Of a stretch of 64,000 nucleotides of DNA, positions 26,536-34,184 are shown piece by piece. Origin of the DNA: a bacterium (lineage in GTDB: Bacteria > 4484-113 > JAFGCY01); assembly GCA_020849855.1 (NCBI GenBank), contig JADZFO010000007.1:72777-136776 (forward strand), in the 5' to 3' direction. Made by a program: the position numbers and the translations under genes. How positions within the stretch are numbered: position 1 is the stretch's first letter; the number at the start of each line of letters is the position of its first letter. The notes below the pieces were generated by a model. That model ran no database searches. It was not told where the DNA came from and worked only from the letters and a program-made list of their open reading frames with translations.

Positions 26536-26631
26536 TGCAGGCCGCCTGAGCCCGCATCCTGTCAGGCTCCGCGCCTACTGCCAGCCAAAAGCTGATTTTT
26601 CGCGTGACCTTTTGCGAAAGTGCCGTATCTC

Positions 26632-26637
26632 TACAAT
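26632..26637 (+). promoter_or_regulatory. -10 box TACAAT upstream of the serine hydrolase
   Basis: TACAAT with a weak TTGCGA 14 nt upstream. Initiation about 7 nt downstream would start the RNA at the foot of the hairpin at 26641-26681. Confidence 0.5.
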
Positions 26638-26640
26638 CAG

Positions 26641-26681
26641 CCCGCCTGTGATGTGAGACAGCCCCTCACTGAACAGGCGGG
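26641..26681 (+). promoter_or_regulatory. Nested hairpin in the 5' leader of the serine hydrolase gene
   Basis: CCCGCCTG (26641-26648) pairs with CAGGCGGG (26674-26681), and inside it GTGAG (26653-26657) pairs with CTCAC (26665-26669). TTTACAATTCTT follows. It could be a terminator, an attenuator or a stabilising 5' cap for the mRNA starting nearby. Confidence 0.6.
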
Positions 26682-26725
26682 TTTACAATTCTTCTGCCGG
26701 ACCCGGCCTTGAGGAGCTCTGGGGG

Positions 26726-28660
26726 ATGATTTCCACTAACCTGACCCGCCGCATCTTCGCGCGCCTGCTTTGCAGCATCACGCTGGCCTGCGCCCTGTGC
26801 GCTGCCTGGCTGCCGTCCGGCGTCCGCGCCGATGACGCCGCGCTGCCGATGGAAGATCCGGCCGCCGCGGCCCAGCAGGCCCAGAAGGCCGCCGAGCGGG
26901 CTGCGAAGATCGCCGAGTACGAGGCCTTTGTGGATCAGGTGCTGAAGCAGTGGAACGTGCCCTCGGCCGCCATTGGCATCTGGGTCGAAGGCCAGGTCGT
27001 GCTGGCAAAGGGCTATGGCCAGCGCAACGTGGAGCAAAAGCTCCCCGCGAATGCCGACACCATTTACGCCATCGGCTCCGAGACCAAGGCCTTCACCACC
27101 ATGATGCTGGCCCAGCTTTGCGACGAAGGCAAGCTGGACTGGGATGAGCCGGTGCGCACCTACCTGCCGGAGTTCGCGCTGAAGGACGAGTACGCCTCGG
27201 GCCACCTGACCGTGCGCGACATGGTTACCCACCGCTGCGGCCTGCCGCGCCATGACCTGCTGTGGTACGGCACCAGCTTCGACCGCGATGAGCTGGTGCG
27301 CCGCCTGCGTTTTCTGGAACCCAACGCCGAGCTGCGCGAGAGCTTCCAGTACAACAACCTGATGTATGTGCTGGCCGGACAGCTGATTGCCAGGCTGGAC
27401 GGCTGCAGCTGGGACGAGAGCCTCCAGCGGCGCATCCTGACCCCGCTGGGCATGGCCTCCGCGACGACGCATGTCGCCACCATGCAGGCCGGTGCGAACT
27501 TCGCCGAGAGCTACTGGGAGAACGGCCAGGCTGATCCGCTTAAGCCGAGCCTGGAGCTGCTGCCTTACAAGGACTACCCCAGCGTGGCGGCGGCCGGCGC
27601 ACTGAACTGCAGCGTGAATGACATGCTCAAGTGGGTGGCGCTGCAGCTTGGCGACGGCAAACTGAACGGCCAGCCATTTGTTTCCGCGGCGCAGCTGAGC
27701 CAGATGCACACCATGCAGATGGCCAGCGGCGATCCGCCCCTGAGCCGCAATGCGCCGATGATGGGCTATGGCCTTGGCTGGTTCACCACGGTTTACCGCG
27801 GCCAGTACAGCGTGCAGCACGGCGGAAACATCGACGGCTACAGCGGCATGACCATGCTTTTCCCGCAGCACAAGCTGGGCATCGTGGTGCTGACCAACCT
27901 GTCCGGCACGCCCGTGACCAACATCCTGGCCTATAACGCCGTGGACCGCATACTGGAACTGGGCTACAACGACATCAACGAGCGCCTGCTGAAGAACCGC
28001 GACGAGACCCGCGCCGCCATGGCCCAGAGCCAGGGCCTGGCCGGCCAGAGCCGCGTTGAGGGCACCAGCCCCAGCCACGCCCTGGCCGACTACTGCGGCA
28101 CTTTCAGCGAGCCGGGCTATGGCGAGCTGAAGGTGCGCCTCGACGCCGCCGGCCAGCTGGAGGCTCAGTACTACAGCCTGGTCTTCCCACTCAGCCATGT
28201 GCACTACGACAGCTTCGAGGTGCCGGCCACGGCGGCGATGGGCGGCGGCACCCGGGCGGACTTCTCCATCGACGGCCAGGGCCGCATCAGCGCCTGCAGC
28301 ATCCTGCTGGAACCGCAGGTGGCGGCGATCCGCTTTGAGCGCGTGGCCGAAAACCCCTTGGACGACCCGGCAGTGGCCGCCGCAATCCAGGGCGACTACC
28401 TGATCGCCGAGATGGATATCCATGTGCGGCGCCTGGAGAACGGCCAGCTGATCATGGACGTTGAGGGCCAGCCCAGCGCCACCCTTGACCCGGCCCTGCT
28501 GTCCGGCGGCGCGCCGGACCCCGGCACCCTGGCCTGCGAGTTCACTGTGCGCGAGATGCACGGCTTTGGTGTGCGCTTCATCCTCGACGCGGCGACCCGG
28601 AAGTGCCTGAAGCTGCTGCTGCTGCAGCCAGACGGGGTCTACGAGGCCGCCCGCCAGTAG
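26726..28660 (+). CDS. Exported serine hydrolase, class C beta-lactamase fold, with C-terminal lipocalin-like domain
   Basis: 644 residues. A Sec signal peptide (to about residue 35) precedes an Ala/Gln-rich helix and a beta-lactamase/transpeptidase domain. The catalytic triad motifs are S118-x-x-K121 (GSETK), Y209-N-N (FQYNN) and H365-G-G (QHGGNIDGY). After about residue 420 a DUF3471-type beta-rich domain follows (ADYCGTFSEPGYGELKVRLD), then a second related beta segment. Family members include D-aminopeptidases, esterases and penicillin-binding-like enzymes, so the substrate cannot be predicted. GAGGAG lies 8 nt before the ATG. No partner gene is obvious; a PadR regulator follows 80 nt downstream. 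Confidence 0.9.
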   Translation: MISTNLTRRIFARLLCSITLACALCAAWLPSGVRADDAALPMEDPAAAAQQAQKAAERAAKIAEYEAFVDQVLKQWNVPSAAIGIWVEGQVVLAKGYGQRNVEQKLPANADTIYAIGSETKAFTTMMLAQLCDEGKLDWDEPVRTYLPEFALKDEYASGHLTVRDMVTHRCGLPRHDLLWYGTSFDRDELVRRLRFLEPNAELRESFQYNNLMYVLAGQLIARLDGCSWDESLQRRILTPLGMASATTHVATMQAGANFAESYWENGQADPLKPSLELLPYKDYPSVAAAGALNCSVNDMLKWVALQLGDGKLNGQPFVSAAQLSQMHTMQMASGDPPLSRNAPMMGYGLGWFTTVYRGQYSVQHGGNIDGYSGMTMLFPQHKLGIVVLTNLSGTPVTNILAYNAVDRILELGYNDINERLLKNRDETRAAMAQSQGLAGQSRVEGTSPSHALADYCGTFSEPGYGELKVRLDAAGQLEAQYYSLVFPLSHVHYDSFEVPATAAMGGGTRADFSIDGQGRISACSILLEPQVAAIRFERVAENPLDDPAVAAAIQGDYLIAEMDIHVRRLENGQLIMDVEGQPSATLDPALLSGGAPDPGTLACEFTVREMHGFGVRFILDAATRKCLKLLLLQPDGVYEAARQ

Positions 28661-28715
28661 GCCCGGCGCGGTCCGGCGGCCGGCAGCGCGCCCCGCTGCA
28701 TCCTATTCCAGATGC

Positions 28716-28721
28716 TATACT
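28716..28721 (+). promoter_or_regulatory. -10 box TATACT of the PadR gene
   Basis: TATACT lies 19 nt before the GTG start, leaving a short leader that contains GAGG. The hexamer is in a 70-bp gap after the serine hydrolase gene, so the regulator can be transcribed on its own. Confidence 0.55.
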
Positions 28722-28740
28722 GCACGTCTGAGGATATAAG

Positions 28741-29091
28741 GTGGAAAGAGACGTGAAGCAGATGGAATATCTGGCCGGTATCCTGAGGGTGCTCATCCTA
28801 AATGAGCTGGCCCGGGGCACAGGATACGGCTACGGGATAGCCAAGGCGATCGGGGAGCACAGTGGCGGGGCGCTGACTGTGCGGCCGGAGAGCCTGTATC
28901 CCGTCCTGCACCGCATGGAGACCGAGGGCCTGATTTCCGCCAAGTGGGAGCAGGCCAAGAACGGCCGCCCGCGCAAGGTCTACCAGCTGTCGCTGAAGGG
29001 CAAGAAGCGCTGGGAATCCGTGCGCGAGAGCTTTATCTCCCAGTGCCAGGGCGCCCTGCGCGCAATCGGCGTGACTACGACCCCGGGCTAA
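28741..29091 (+). CDS. PadR-family transcriptional regulator
   Basis: 116 residues. Winged-helix domain: LAGILRVLILNELARG, GYGYGIAKAIGE, LTVRPESLYPVLHRMETEGL and the wing GRPRKVYQLSLKGKKRWE, all standard for PadR. The GTG at 28741 has GAGG 8 nt upstream; GTG 28753 and ATG 28762 are alternatives. PadR proteins often control a neighbouring transporter, but no such gene follows here. Confidence 0.9.
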   Translation: MERDVKQMEYLAGILRVLILNELARGTGYGYGIAKAIGEHSGGALTVRPESLYPVLHRMETEGLISAKWEQAKNGRPRKVYQLSLKGKKRWESVRESFISQCQGALRAIGVTTTPG

Positions 29092-29110
29092 GCCGCTGAG
29101 CTCACACAGA

Positions 29111-29139
29111 TCGGAGGGGCCCAGCTTGCCTGGGCCCGC
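29111..29139 (+). repeat. Left copy of 29-bp inverted repeat (type-1 hairpin)
   Basis: Contains the hairpin GGGCCCAG-CTTGC-CTGGGCCC (29117-29137). The whole 29 bp recurs exactly in inverted orientation at 29840-29868, so the pair brackets the barstar-like gene. It fits the type-1 repeat pattern AGGGGC-stem-loop-stem-GCCCGC. Confidence 0.85.
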
Positions 29140-29181
29140 TGCGTGACTATCTCCCCACAGCCTTGTCAGGCATGACAAGTC

Positions 29182-29781
29182 TTACAGGCTGGATGGCGGA
29201 AGCTCCTCGACATTCCAGTTCCAAGTCTGAGGATCCCATGAAAGCAGCGCCATCGGATGCCTCGAAGCCAGCAGCTTCAGGCTCGCTGACCAGACTACCA
29301 GCGTGCGGAAAAAGTACTTGCCACCATGCGGACTGCTCCCGTGGCGCCACAACATATCCAGCACCAGCTCCTGCATCCCCAATCCCGGATTGCCAGATGG
29401 AGCGGCCGGCGCCAGTTCGATCCTGTGCCTTTCGAAATCAGAGAAGTAGAACACGCAGCCATGTTGCGGCATGAGAGGTCCAGTGTCGAGATAGTCGTCG
29501 AGGCCATTCCAGTTGTATTCATTTGGGAAGTGCCAGCCCAGCGCCCGATAGAAACCCCTGTGCCAGCCACGCTCTGAAGTAAACACCTGATTCTCATCAA
29601 CCCACACCAGGGTCGCACCCCGCACCTGCAGTGCTGCTTGCAGCGACTCAACGAAATCAAGCTTTTGCGTGACTACCAATAGAGCGTGACGACTGTCCTT
29701 GATGGCGCGCGCAAGGAGCTTCGCAATCTCGTCCCTATCGTCCGCCGACAGATCGTGATCATTAAGCATTCGCTGTTTCAT
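29182..29781 (-). CDS. Barstar-like (RNase-inhibitor fold) protein
   Basis: 199 residues. A barstar-type segment is visible: ALGWHFPNEYNWNGLDDYLD matches the family pattern of FP, Y/F, NW, L-x-D-x-L that marks the inhibitor loop helix. The N-terminal part (LLARAIKDSRHALLVVTQKL, then FVESLQAALQVRGATLVWVD) supplies the parallel-sheet half. The chain is about twice the length of classical barstar, with a C-terminal extension rich in Trp and Ser. No barnase-like gene is nearby. GGAG lies 8 nt before the ATG at 29781. The gene sits alone between exact 29-bp inverted repeats. Confidence 0.72.
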   Translation of the reverse strand: MKQRMLNDHDLSADDRDEIAKLLARAIKDSRHALLVVTQKLDFVESLQAALQVRGATLVWVDENQVFTSERGWHRGFYRALGWHFPNEYNWNGLDDYLDTGPLMPQHGCVFYFSDFERHRIELAPAAPSGNPGLGMQELVLDMLWRHGSSPHGGKYFFRTLVVWSASLKLLASRHPMALLSWDPQTWNWNVEELPPSSL

Positions 29782-29839
29782 GATACTCCAGTCTTCAATG
29801 GCGTCCGTTAACCCTGGGCAGCGAGGTGCGTATTGCGCC

Positions 29840-29868
29840 GCGGGCCCAGGCAAGCTGGGCCCCTCCGA
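29840..29868 (-). repeat. Right copy of 29-bp inverted repeat (type-1 hairpin)
   Basis: Exact reverse complement of 29111-29139, with hairpin GGGCCCAG-GCAAG-CTGGGCCC (29842-29862). It lies 58 nt upstream of the barstar-like start, so it would be outside or at the very front of that transcript. Confidence 0.85.
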
Positions 29869-29910
29869 AACCCGGTGCGGGCCAACGCCTTGTCATCCGA
29901 CGAGAATCCT

Positions 29911-29949
29911 GCCGGGGCAATCTTGCCGGGCGCACTCTGTGCGCCCCTA
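29911..29949 (-). repeat. Tandem hairpins including a type-1 repeat
   Basis: GGCAA-TC-TTGCC (29916-29927) adjoins GGGCGCAC-TCT-GTGCGCCC (29928-29946). Read on the minus strand the second begins TAGGGGC and ends GCCCGG, matching the type-1 pattern. It lies just downstream of the TfoX-like gene stop. Confidence 0.65.
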
Positions 29950-29958
29950 CTCTCAAGC

Positions 29959-30342
29959 TTACGCCCCGCTCTCAACCCAGGCTTTCGCTTCCATGATCAG
30001 CGCGAGTTCCGACTCGATGTCGGCAGCGCTTTCGCGCTCCAGCACGATCCAGCCGCGCATCGGCGGGCGGTCAGCCATTGGCGCGAACTCCGAAAAGCCC
30101 TCCTGCGCCAGCAGCGCCTCGATCCGCGCCGGCGGCAGCTTCAGCACCACGCCGGTCTCCAGCGCGCAGCAGAACATCTTCGGCTTTGCCGCTCCGCTTT
30201 TCAGGTCCAGCACCGGCACCAGATAGCTGGGGTGGCCCATCATCTGCCTCCGCGTCACCCCCGGCAGGGGCAGCAGCAGCTCGTCCAGCAGGGCGACAAT
30301 CTCGGGGTCGCCGTGCTCCTTGGCGCGCCTTGTTCCACTCAC
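29959..30342 (-). CDS. TfoX N-terminal-domain-like protein
   Basis: 127 residues. TRRQMMGHPSYLVPV, KPKMFCCALETGVVLKLPPA and PMRGWIVLERE follow the TfoX_N pattern (RRMFGG-like start, MF-x-G-x-LKLP, RPM-x-W-x-LP end). TfoX_N proteins include competence regulators, but stand-alone domains like this have no proven role. The GTG start at 30342 is chosen because TAGAAT (minus strand, 30354-30349) ends exactly 6 nt before it and no Shine-Dalgarno is present. Divergent from pyk with a 55-bp shared promoter region. Confidence 0.8.
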   Translation of the reverse strand: MSGTRRAKEHGDPEIVALLDELLLPLPGVTRRQMMGHPSYLVPVLDLKSGAAKPKMFCCALETGVVLKLPPARIEALLAQEGFSEFAPMADRPPMRGWIVLERESAADIESELALIMEAKAWVESGA

Positions 30343-30348
30343 CGGACG

Positions 30349-30391
30349 ATTCTAAGGCCCTGCGTGCCGGGCAAAGCAGTGCCGATACAAT
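30349..30391. promoter_or_regulatory. Divergent leaderless promoters of tfoX-like gene and pyk
   Basis: On the minus strand TAGAAT (30354-30349) is 6 nt before the GTG of the TfoX-like gene; on the plus strand TACAAT (30386-30391) is 6 nt before the pyk ATG. Both lie in a 55-bp gap and neither gene has a Shine-Dalgarno. Confidence 0.68.
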
Positions 30392-30397
30392 GGCAGG

Positions 30398-31822
30398 ATG
30401 GCACGCACCAAGATCGTCTGCACAATCGGGCCGGCCTGCGCTGAGCTGGAGACCATGCGCGCAATGCTGCGCGCGGGCATGAGCGTCGCGCGGCTGAACT
30501 TCAGCCACGGCAACCCCGAGCAGATGAGCCAGTGGGTGGGCAACCTGCGCGAGGCCGCGCGCCTGGAGCAGAAGCACCTGTGCATCCTGCAGGACCTGTC
30601 AGGGCCCAAGGTGCGCATCGGCCGCTTTGCCGAGGGCAAGGTCTTCCTGCGCCCCGGCGACCACTTTGTGCTCACCGAGCGCCAGGTGCCCGGCGACCAG
30701 AACAGCGTGACTGTGCCGATCCCGCATCTCTCGGACCTCTGCGCGGGCACCGGCCGCCTGATGCTGGCCGACGGCATGCTTGAGCTCAAGGTGCTGTCGG
30801 TGGAGGGCGACGACGTCCACACGGAAGTGGTGGTGGGCGGCTGGCTCTCGGACCGCAAGGGCATCTCCTTCCCCGGCCAGGCCCTGCCCATCGACCCGCT
30901 GACCAAGAAGGACCTCGCCGACCTCAAGACCGGCCTGGCCCTGGATGTGGACTATGTGGCCCTCAGCTTCGTGCGCAATCATAAGGACATCCGCCAGCTG
31001 CGCCAGCTGCTCCGCGAGGCCGGCTCTGAGGCCAGGGTTTGCGCCAAGCTGGAGCGGCCCGAAGCGCTCGACGATCTGGAGGCGATCATCCAGGCCTCCG
31101 ACGCGGTGATGGTCGCCCGCGGCGACCTGGGCATCGAGCTGGCGCCGGAAAAGGTGCCCCTGGCCCAGAAGCGCATCATCTGCGAGGCCCAGCGCCTCGG
31201 GGTTTACGTCATCACCGCGACCCAGATGCTGGAGAGCATGATCGCCAACGCCTGGCCGACCCGCGCCGAGGCCAGCGATGTGGCCAACGCGGTGCTGGAC
31301 GGCACGGATGCGGTGATGCTCTCCGGCGAGAGCGCCACCGGCGAATACCCGGTGCGCGCGGTGGAGATGATGACGCGGATCATCGAAGAAACCGAGACCA
31401 GCCCGCTGTTGCGCCGGGACCGCCGCCGCGAGGGCCAGAGCCATCTGCGCACCGTGGCCGGCTCAATCTCCTGGGCCGCCGCCGAGCTGGCCGAGATGAA
31501 CGACGCGAAGGCGATCTGCGCCTTCACCCAGAGCGGGGCGACCGCGCGGCTGATCGCCAAGAGCCAGCCCGAGGTGCCGATCATCGGCCTGTCGCCAAAC
31601 CCGCGGGTGCTGCGCCAGATGAACCTGGCGCGCGGGGTGCGGCCGGTGCAGGCGCGGGATGTGCACAGCCTCGACGAGATGGTGCACGAGGTGGAGCGCC
31701 TGGCGCTGCAGGAAGGCTTCGCGGCGGAAGGCGAGCCGATCCTGATCACCGCCGGCTTCCCCTTCGGTCCGCCGCACCGCACCAACTTGTTGAAGGTGCA
31801 TAAGGTCGGGGACCTGTCGTAG
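30398..31822 (+). CDS. pyk: Pyruvate kinase
   Basis: Converts phosphoenolpyruvate and ADP to pyruvate and ATP, the last glycolytic step; cytoplasmic tetramer. 474 residues, the usual short form without an extra C-terminal phosphotransferase domain. Motifs: MSVARLNFSHG, LQDLSGPKVRIG, DYVALSFVRN, the active-site MVARGDLGIELAPEKVPLAQ, and TATQMLESMIANAWPTRAE. The B domain lies at about residues 70-170 and the C-terminal allosteric domain after about residue 345. The ATG follows TACAAT by 6 nt (leaderless). The stop TAG is the first three bases of a type-1 hairpin repeat. Confidence 0.97.
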   Translation: MARTKIVCTIGPACAELETMRAMLRAGMSVARLNFSHGNPEQMSQWVGNLREAARLEQKHLCILQDLSGPKVRIGRFAEGKVFLRPGDHFVLTERQVPGDQNSVTVPIPHLSDLCAGTGRLMLADGMLELKVLSVEGDDVHTEVVVGGWLSDRKGISFPGQALPIDPLTKKDLADLKTGLALDVDYVALSFVRNHKDIRQLRQLLREAGSEARVCAKLERPEALDDLEAIIQASDAVMVARGDLGIELAPEKVPLAQKRIICEAQRLGVYVITATQMLESMIANAWPTRAEASDVANAVLDGTDAVMLSGESATGEYPVRAVEMMTRIIEETETSPLLRRDRRREGQSHLRTVAGSISWAAAELAEMNDAKAICAFTQSGATARLIAKSQPEVPIIGLSPNPRVLRQMNLARGVRPVQARDVHSLDEMVHEVERLALQEGFAAEGEPILITAGFPFGPPHRTNLLKVHKVGDLS

Positions 31823-31879
31823 GGGCCGCAGAAATGCGGCCCGCGAATGCTGAGTAGGGGCCGCAGAAATGCGGCCCGC
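31820..31879 (+). repeat. Two tandem type-1 hairpin repeats at the pyk stop
   Basis: Two identical 25-nt copies (31820-31844 and 31855-31879) separated by 10 nt. Each is TAGGGGCCGCA-GAAA-TGCGGCCCGC: an 8-bp stem closed by a GAAA tetraloop. The first three bases of copy 1 are the pyk stop codon. They may also act as a 3' mRNA stabiliser. Confidence 0.85.
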
Positions 31880-31917
31880 AGGCAGCATTACCGGGCTGGA
31901 GACGGCAGGCGCGGAGC

Positions 31918-31945
31918 GCGGGCTGGTCGCCAGGCGACAGCCCGC
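31918..31945 (+). repeat. Long intergenic hairpin
   Basis: GCGGGCTGGTCGCC and GGCGACAGCCCGC pair over 13 bp with one bulged G and an AG loop. It lies between pyk and the convergent NlpC/P60 gene, in a 198-bp gap made up almost wholly of such hairpins. Confidence 0.65.
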
Positions 31946-31963
31946 TTGTCTTCAGATCCTTTA

Positions 31964-31989
31964 GAGTGCCGGCTAAAGCCGGCGCTCCC
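31964..31989 (-). repeat. Type-2 hairpin repeat
   Basis: On the minus strand it reads GGGAGCGC, a CGG-CTTTAG-CCG core, then GCACTC. The element at 40750-40774 has the same arms and loop but AGA/TCT in place of CGG/CCG. Confidence 0.75.
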
Positions 31990-32020
31990 GGTGAAGACGC
32001 GCGGACCTGTGGCCGCGCTG

Positions 32021-33820
32021 CTACTTCAGCCCCGTCAGCTCTTCCTGGGTGATGCGCCGGGCGCCGCAGTAGCGCTTCTTGTAGTAGCCCTCGGACAGGT
32101 TGCTCAGCGCCACCTTGTGCTGCGAGGAGCTGGCGTGGATGAAGTCGCCGTCGCCAAGGTAAACGCCCACGTGGCTCGGTCCGGGCTTGTAGGTGCTGAA
32201 GAAGACCAGGTCGCCGGGCTGCAGGTCTTCCTTCTCCACGGCAAAGCCCAGGCCGGCCATCTGCTCGCTGGCGCGGCGCGGCAGGCACTTCCCGCTGGCA
32301 CCGGCGTCCGTCAGCAGCTTATAGATCAGTCCGCTGCAGTCCACGCCGCCTTCGCTCTCGCCGCCCCAGACATAGGGCGTGCCCAGCATCTCCCGCGCAC
32401 CGTCAATCAGACGGTCGCCGAGCGGCTCGCCATTGCCGCTCTTCCAGCTTGGCCGGCCGGGGATCTTGCCCAGGCCCTTGACGCTCTTTGGCGCGGGCAG
32501 GTTCTCGCCGCCGTCCATGGGCTCGATGTACTCTCGGTAGAGCCAGCCCTTGTAGCCCGAGAACCAGGCATAGGCCCACTTGTCGTTGCGGCCCAGCACA
32601 GCGACCTCAGTACCCAGCGGAAGCTGGGCGATGATCTCGCCGTCGATGTTGGCCGTGGAGCGGAAGTTGACGTTTTGGCCGGTCACCTTGAAGGGCCGGC
32701 TGGGAGTCTTGTCGGTCTTCTGCACGAAGTCAGAGCGCACCCAGCCCTGGATCCCGCCGGTGGAGGAGGCGATCTTGACCCACTCCTCCTTGGCCTTGTT
32801 CTTCTTGCGTTCGTATTCGTAGAACACGCTGCCCTGGCCCAGCGTGCTGAGCACCGCCTTGTCGGTGCCGGGGCCTTCGCGCAGGCGCACATCCGTCCCG
32901 CTGATCTCGACCCGCGGGAACTGCATCACATAGTCGTCCTTGACCCAGCCCTTGATGTTCTTCGCCGGGGCGGAGACCAGATACCAGGGCGCGGAGCCGG
33001 AGATGAAATAGATCTTCTCGCCCTTGGACAGCTTGCCCAGGCTCTTGCTCTTGGTATTGGCCTCGGCGCGGATATTCACATCCTTGGCCGTGATCTTGCC
33101 CATCGCGTTGCCGCCGACAGCCTGGAAGTTGGTGTCGAGGCCCAGCTCGGCGCCCAGCTTGCTGGGGCTGGTCAGCTTGATGCCTTCGTTGAAGCTGATC
33201 TGCGGCGCGGACTCGGGCGTGGCGATGGCCGCCGCCGATTTCGACTTGGGCTTGCCGGGCAGGTTGCCGCGGTCAATGGGCGCGGTGTTCTTGTCGTGGT
33301 CAAAGCCGGCGCTGAAGGTCTCCATGTCCTGCAGGGCCTCGACGTTAATCACGTCGTCGCCCACCAGGACTTCAGTGGAGGCCGCGGCCTCGGTTACCGC
33401 ATCGTAGGCCACGCTCAGGCCGGACTGCAGCTCCTCCGCCGGCGCGGCGAAATCGCCCTCTTCCTGGCCCTTGAAGCCGCCGTCGCGGGGCTTGACGAAG
33501 GAAACGTCCTCCAGCACCACGGTGGCCCGGACATCATCAAGGTACTGCTCAAAGACCCAGCCGCGCAGCTCCTTGGCCGGGATGCTGATCTCGGCCCATT
33601 CGCCCTCTCGGCCGACGATGAAGGCCTTGTCGTTGACGTTCAGGACCGTCAGCACATCGCCATTCGGCGCCTCGCGCAGGTTCACCTCCGGCCGCTGCAC
33701 AAAGTAAGGGCCTTCGGGGTTGTCGGCGCTGGGCTCGGCGTGGGCCGTCCAGGTCATCATCAGCACGGCGCCAAGGGCCGCCAGTGCGACGTGGTAAATG
33801 CCATTGATGCTGCGCGACAT
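32021..33820 (-). CDS. NlpC/P60 peptidoglycan hydrolase with multiple SH3 domains
   Basis: 599 residues from the ATG at 33820, which begins a Sec signal peptide (INGIYHVALAALGAVLMMTW); earlier in-frame ATGs at 33829 and 33892 exist. At least five SH3-type segments follow (for example VNLREAPNGDVLTVLNV, VNIRAEANTKSKSLGKLSKG, VRLREGPGTDKAVLSTLGQG, VNFRSTANIDGEIIAQLPLG). The C-terminal NlpC/P60 domain has GTPYVWGGESEGGVDCSGLI with the catalytic Cys, SHVGVYLGDGDFIHASS with the His. Such enzymes cut D-Glu-meso-DAP or related bonds in stem peptides outside the cytoplasmic membrane. Confidence 0.92.
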   Translation of the reverse strand: MSRSINGIYHVALAALGAVLMMTWTAHAEPSADNPEGPYFVQRPEVNLREAPNGDVLTVLNVNDKAFIVGREGEWAEISIPAKELRGWVFEQYLDDVRATVVLEDVSFVKPRDGGFKGQEEGDFAAPAEELQSGLSVAYDAVTEAAASTEVLVGDDVINVEALQDMETFSAGFDHDKNTAPIDRGNLPGKPKSKSAAAIATPESAPQISFNEGIKLTSPSKLGAELGLDTNFQAVGGNAMGKITAKDVNIRAEANTKSKSLGKLSKGEKIYFISGSAPWYLVSAPAKNIKGWVKDDYVMQFPRVEISGTDVRLREGPGTDKAVLSTLGQGSVFYEYERKKNKAKEEWVKIASSTGGIQGWVRSDFVQKTDKTPSRPFKVTGQNVNFRSTANIDGEIIAQLPLGTEVAVLGRNDKWAYAWFSGYKGWLYREYIEPMDGGENLPAPKSVKGLGKIPGRPSWKSGNGEPLGDRLIDGAREMLGTPYVWGGESEGGVDCSGLIYKLLTDAGASGKCLPRRASEQMAGLGFAVEKEDLQPGDLVFFSTYKPGPSHVGVYLGDGDFIHASSSQHKVALSNLSEGYYKKRYCGARRITQEELTGLK

Positions 33821-34184
33821 CAGGATCATTGTCGCAAATCGGCGCATGGAAGATAAATCCAGGCGCAGTGCCGTGTTAAGACCAAAGTTCATATCAACCC
33901 TTGTTCATCCCCCGCGCCGCAGCGGGAAGCCCCTTGCTGCGGCAGGACTGGCCACATGGCAGTCCCCGTTCAAACGGTCAGCCTGGACCGTCTGCTCAAC
34001 CCGTAAGCGGGGTTAGTTCCGCCAGCAAATCCCCCAAGCCGGCGGCGCCCGGGCTGGCAATCCAGCCTGGCGGGGCCGGATTGTAGCACGGAAGCTTCTA
34101 TTACGGACAGGATTTGACAGAACTTGAATAACGCGGAATTCCGGCCCATTTCGCGGGGGAGCGTAAGGCCCGCGGCGCCGGATC
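33821..34184. other. Intergenic region upstream of the NlpC/P60 gene
   Basis: No gene seen. It contains ACGGTC-AGCCTG-GACCGT (around 33973-33990) and a CTGG-CAAT-CCAG hairpin (around 34055). These may be remnants of hairpin repeats. The promoter of the NlpC/P60 gene must lie here or just inside. Confidence 0.4.

Noticed and set aside
26666-28561. 631-codon open frame on the minus strand opposite the serine hydrolase
   Set aside because: Shadow of a clear beta-lactamase-fold gene; no signal, motif or start site of its own.
29854-29958. Terminator pair for the barstar-like gene
   Set aside because: The hairpins here are members of the type-1 repeat family and have no T-tract, so I list them as repeats.
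31847-33856. 669-codon open frame on the plus strand opposite the NlpC/P60 gene
   Set aside because: Longer than the real gene but composition is that of an antisense reading, and it begins within hairpin repeats. The minus-strand product has the NlpC/P60 catalytic motifs.
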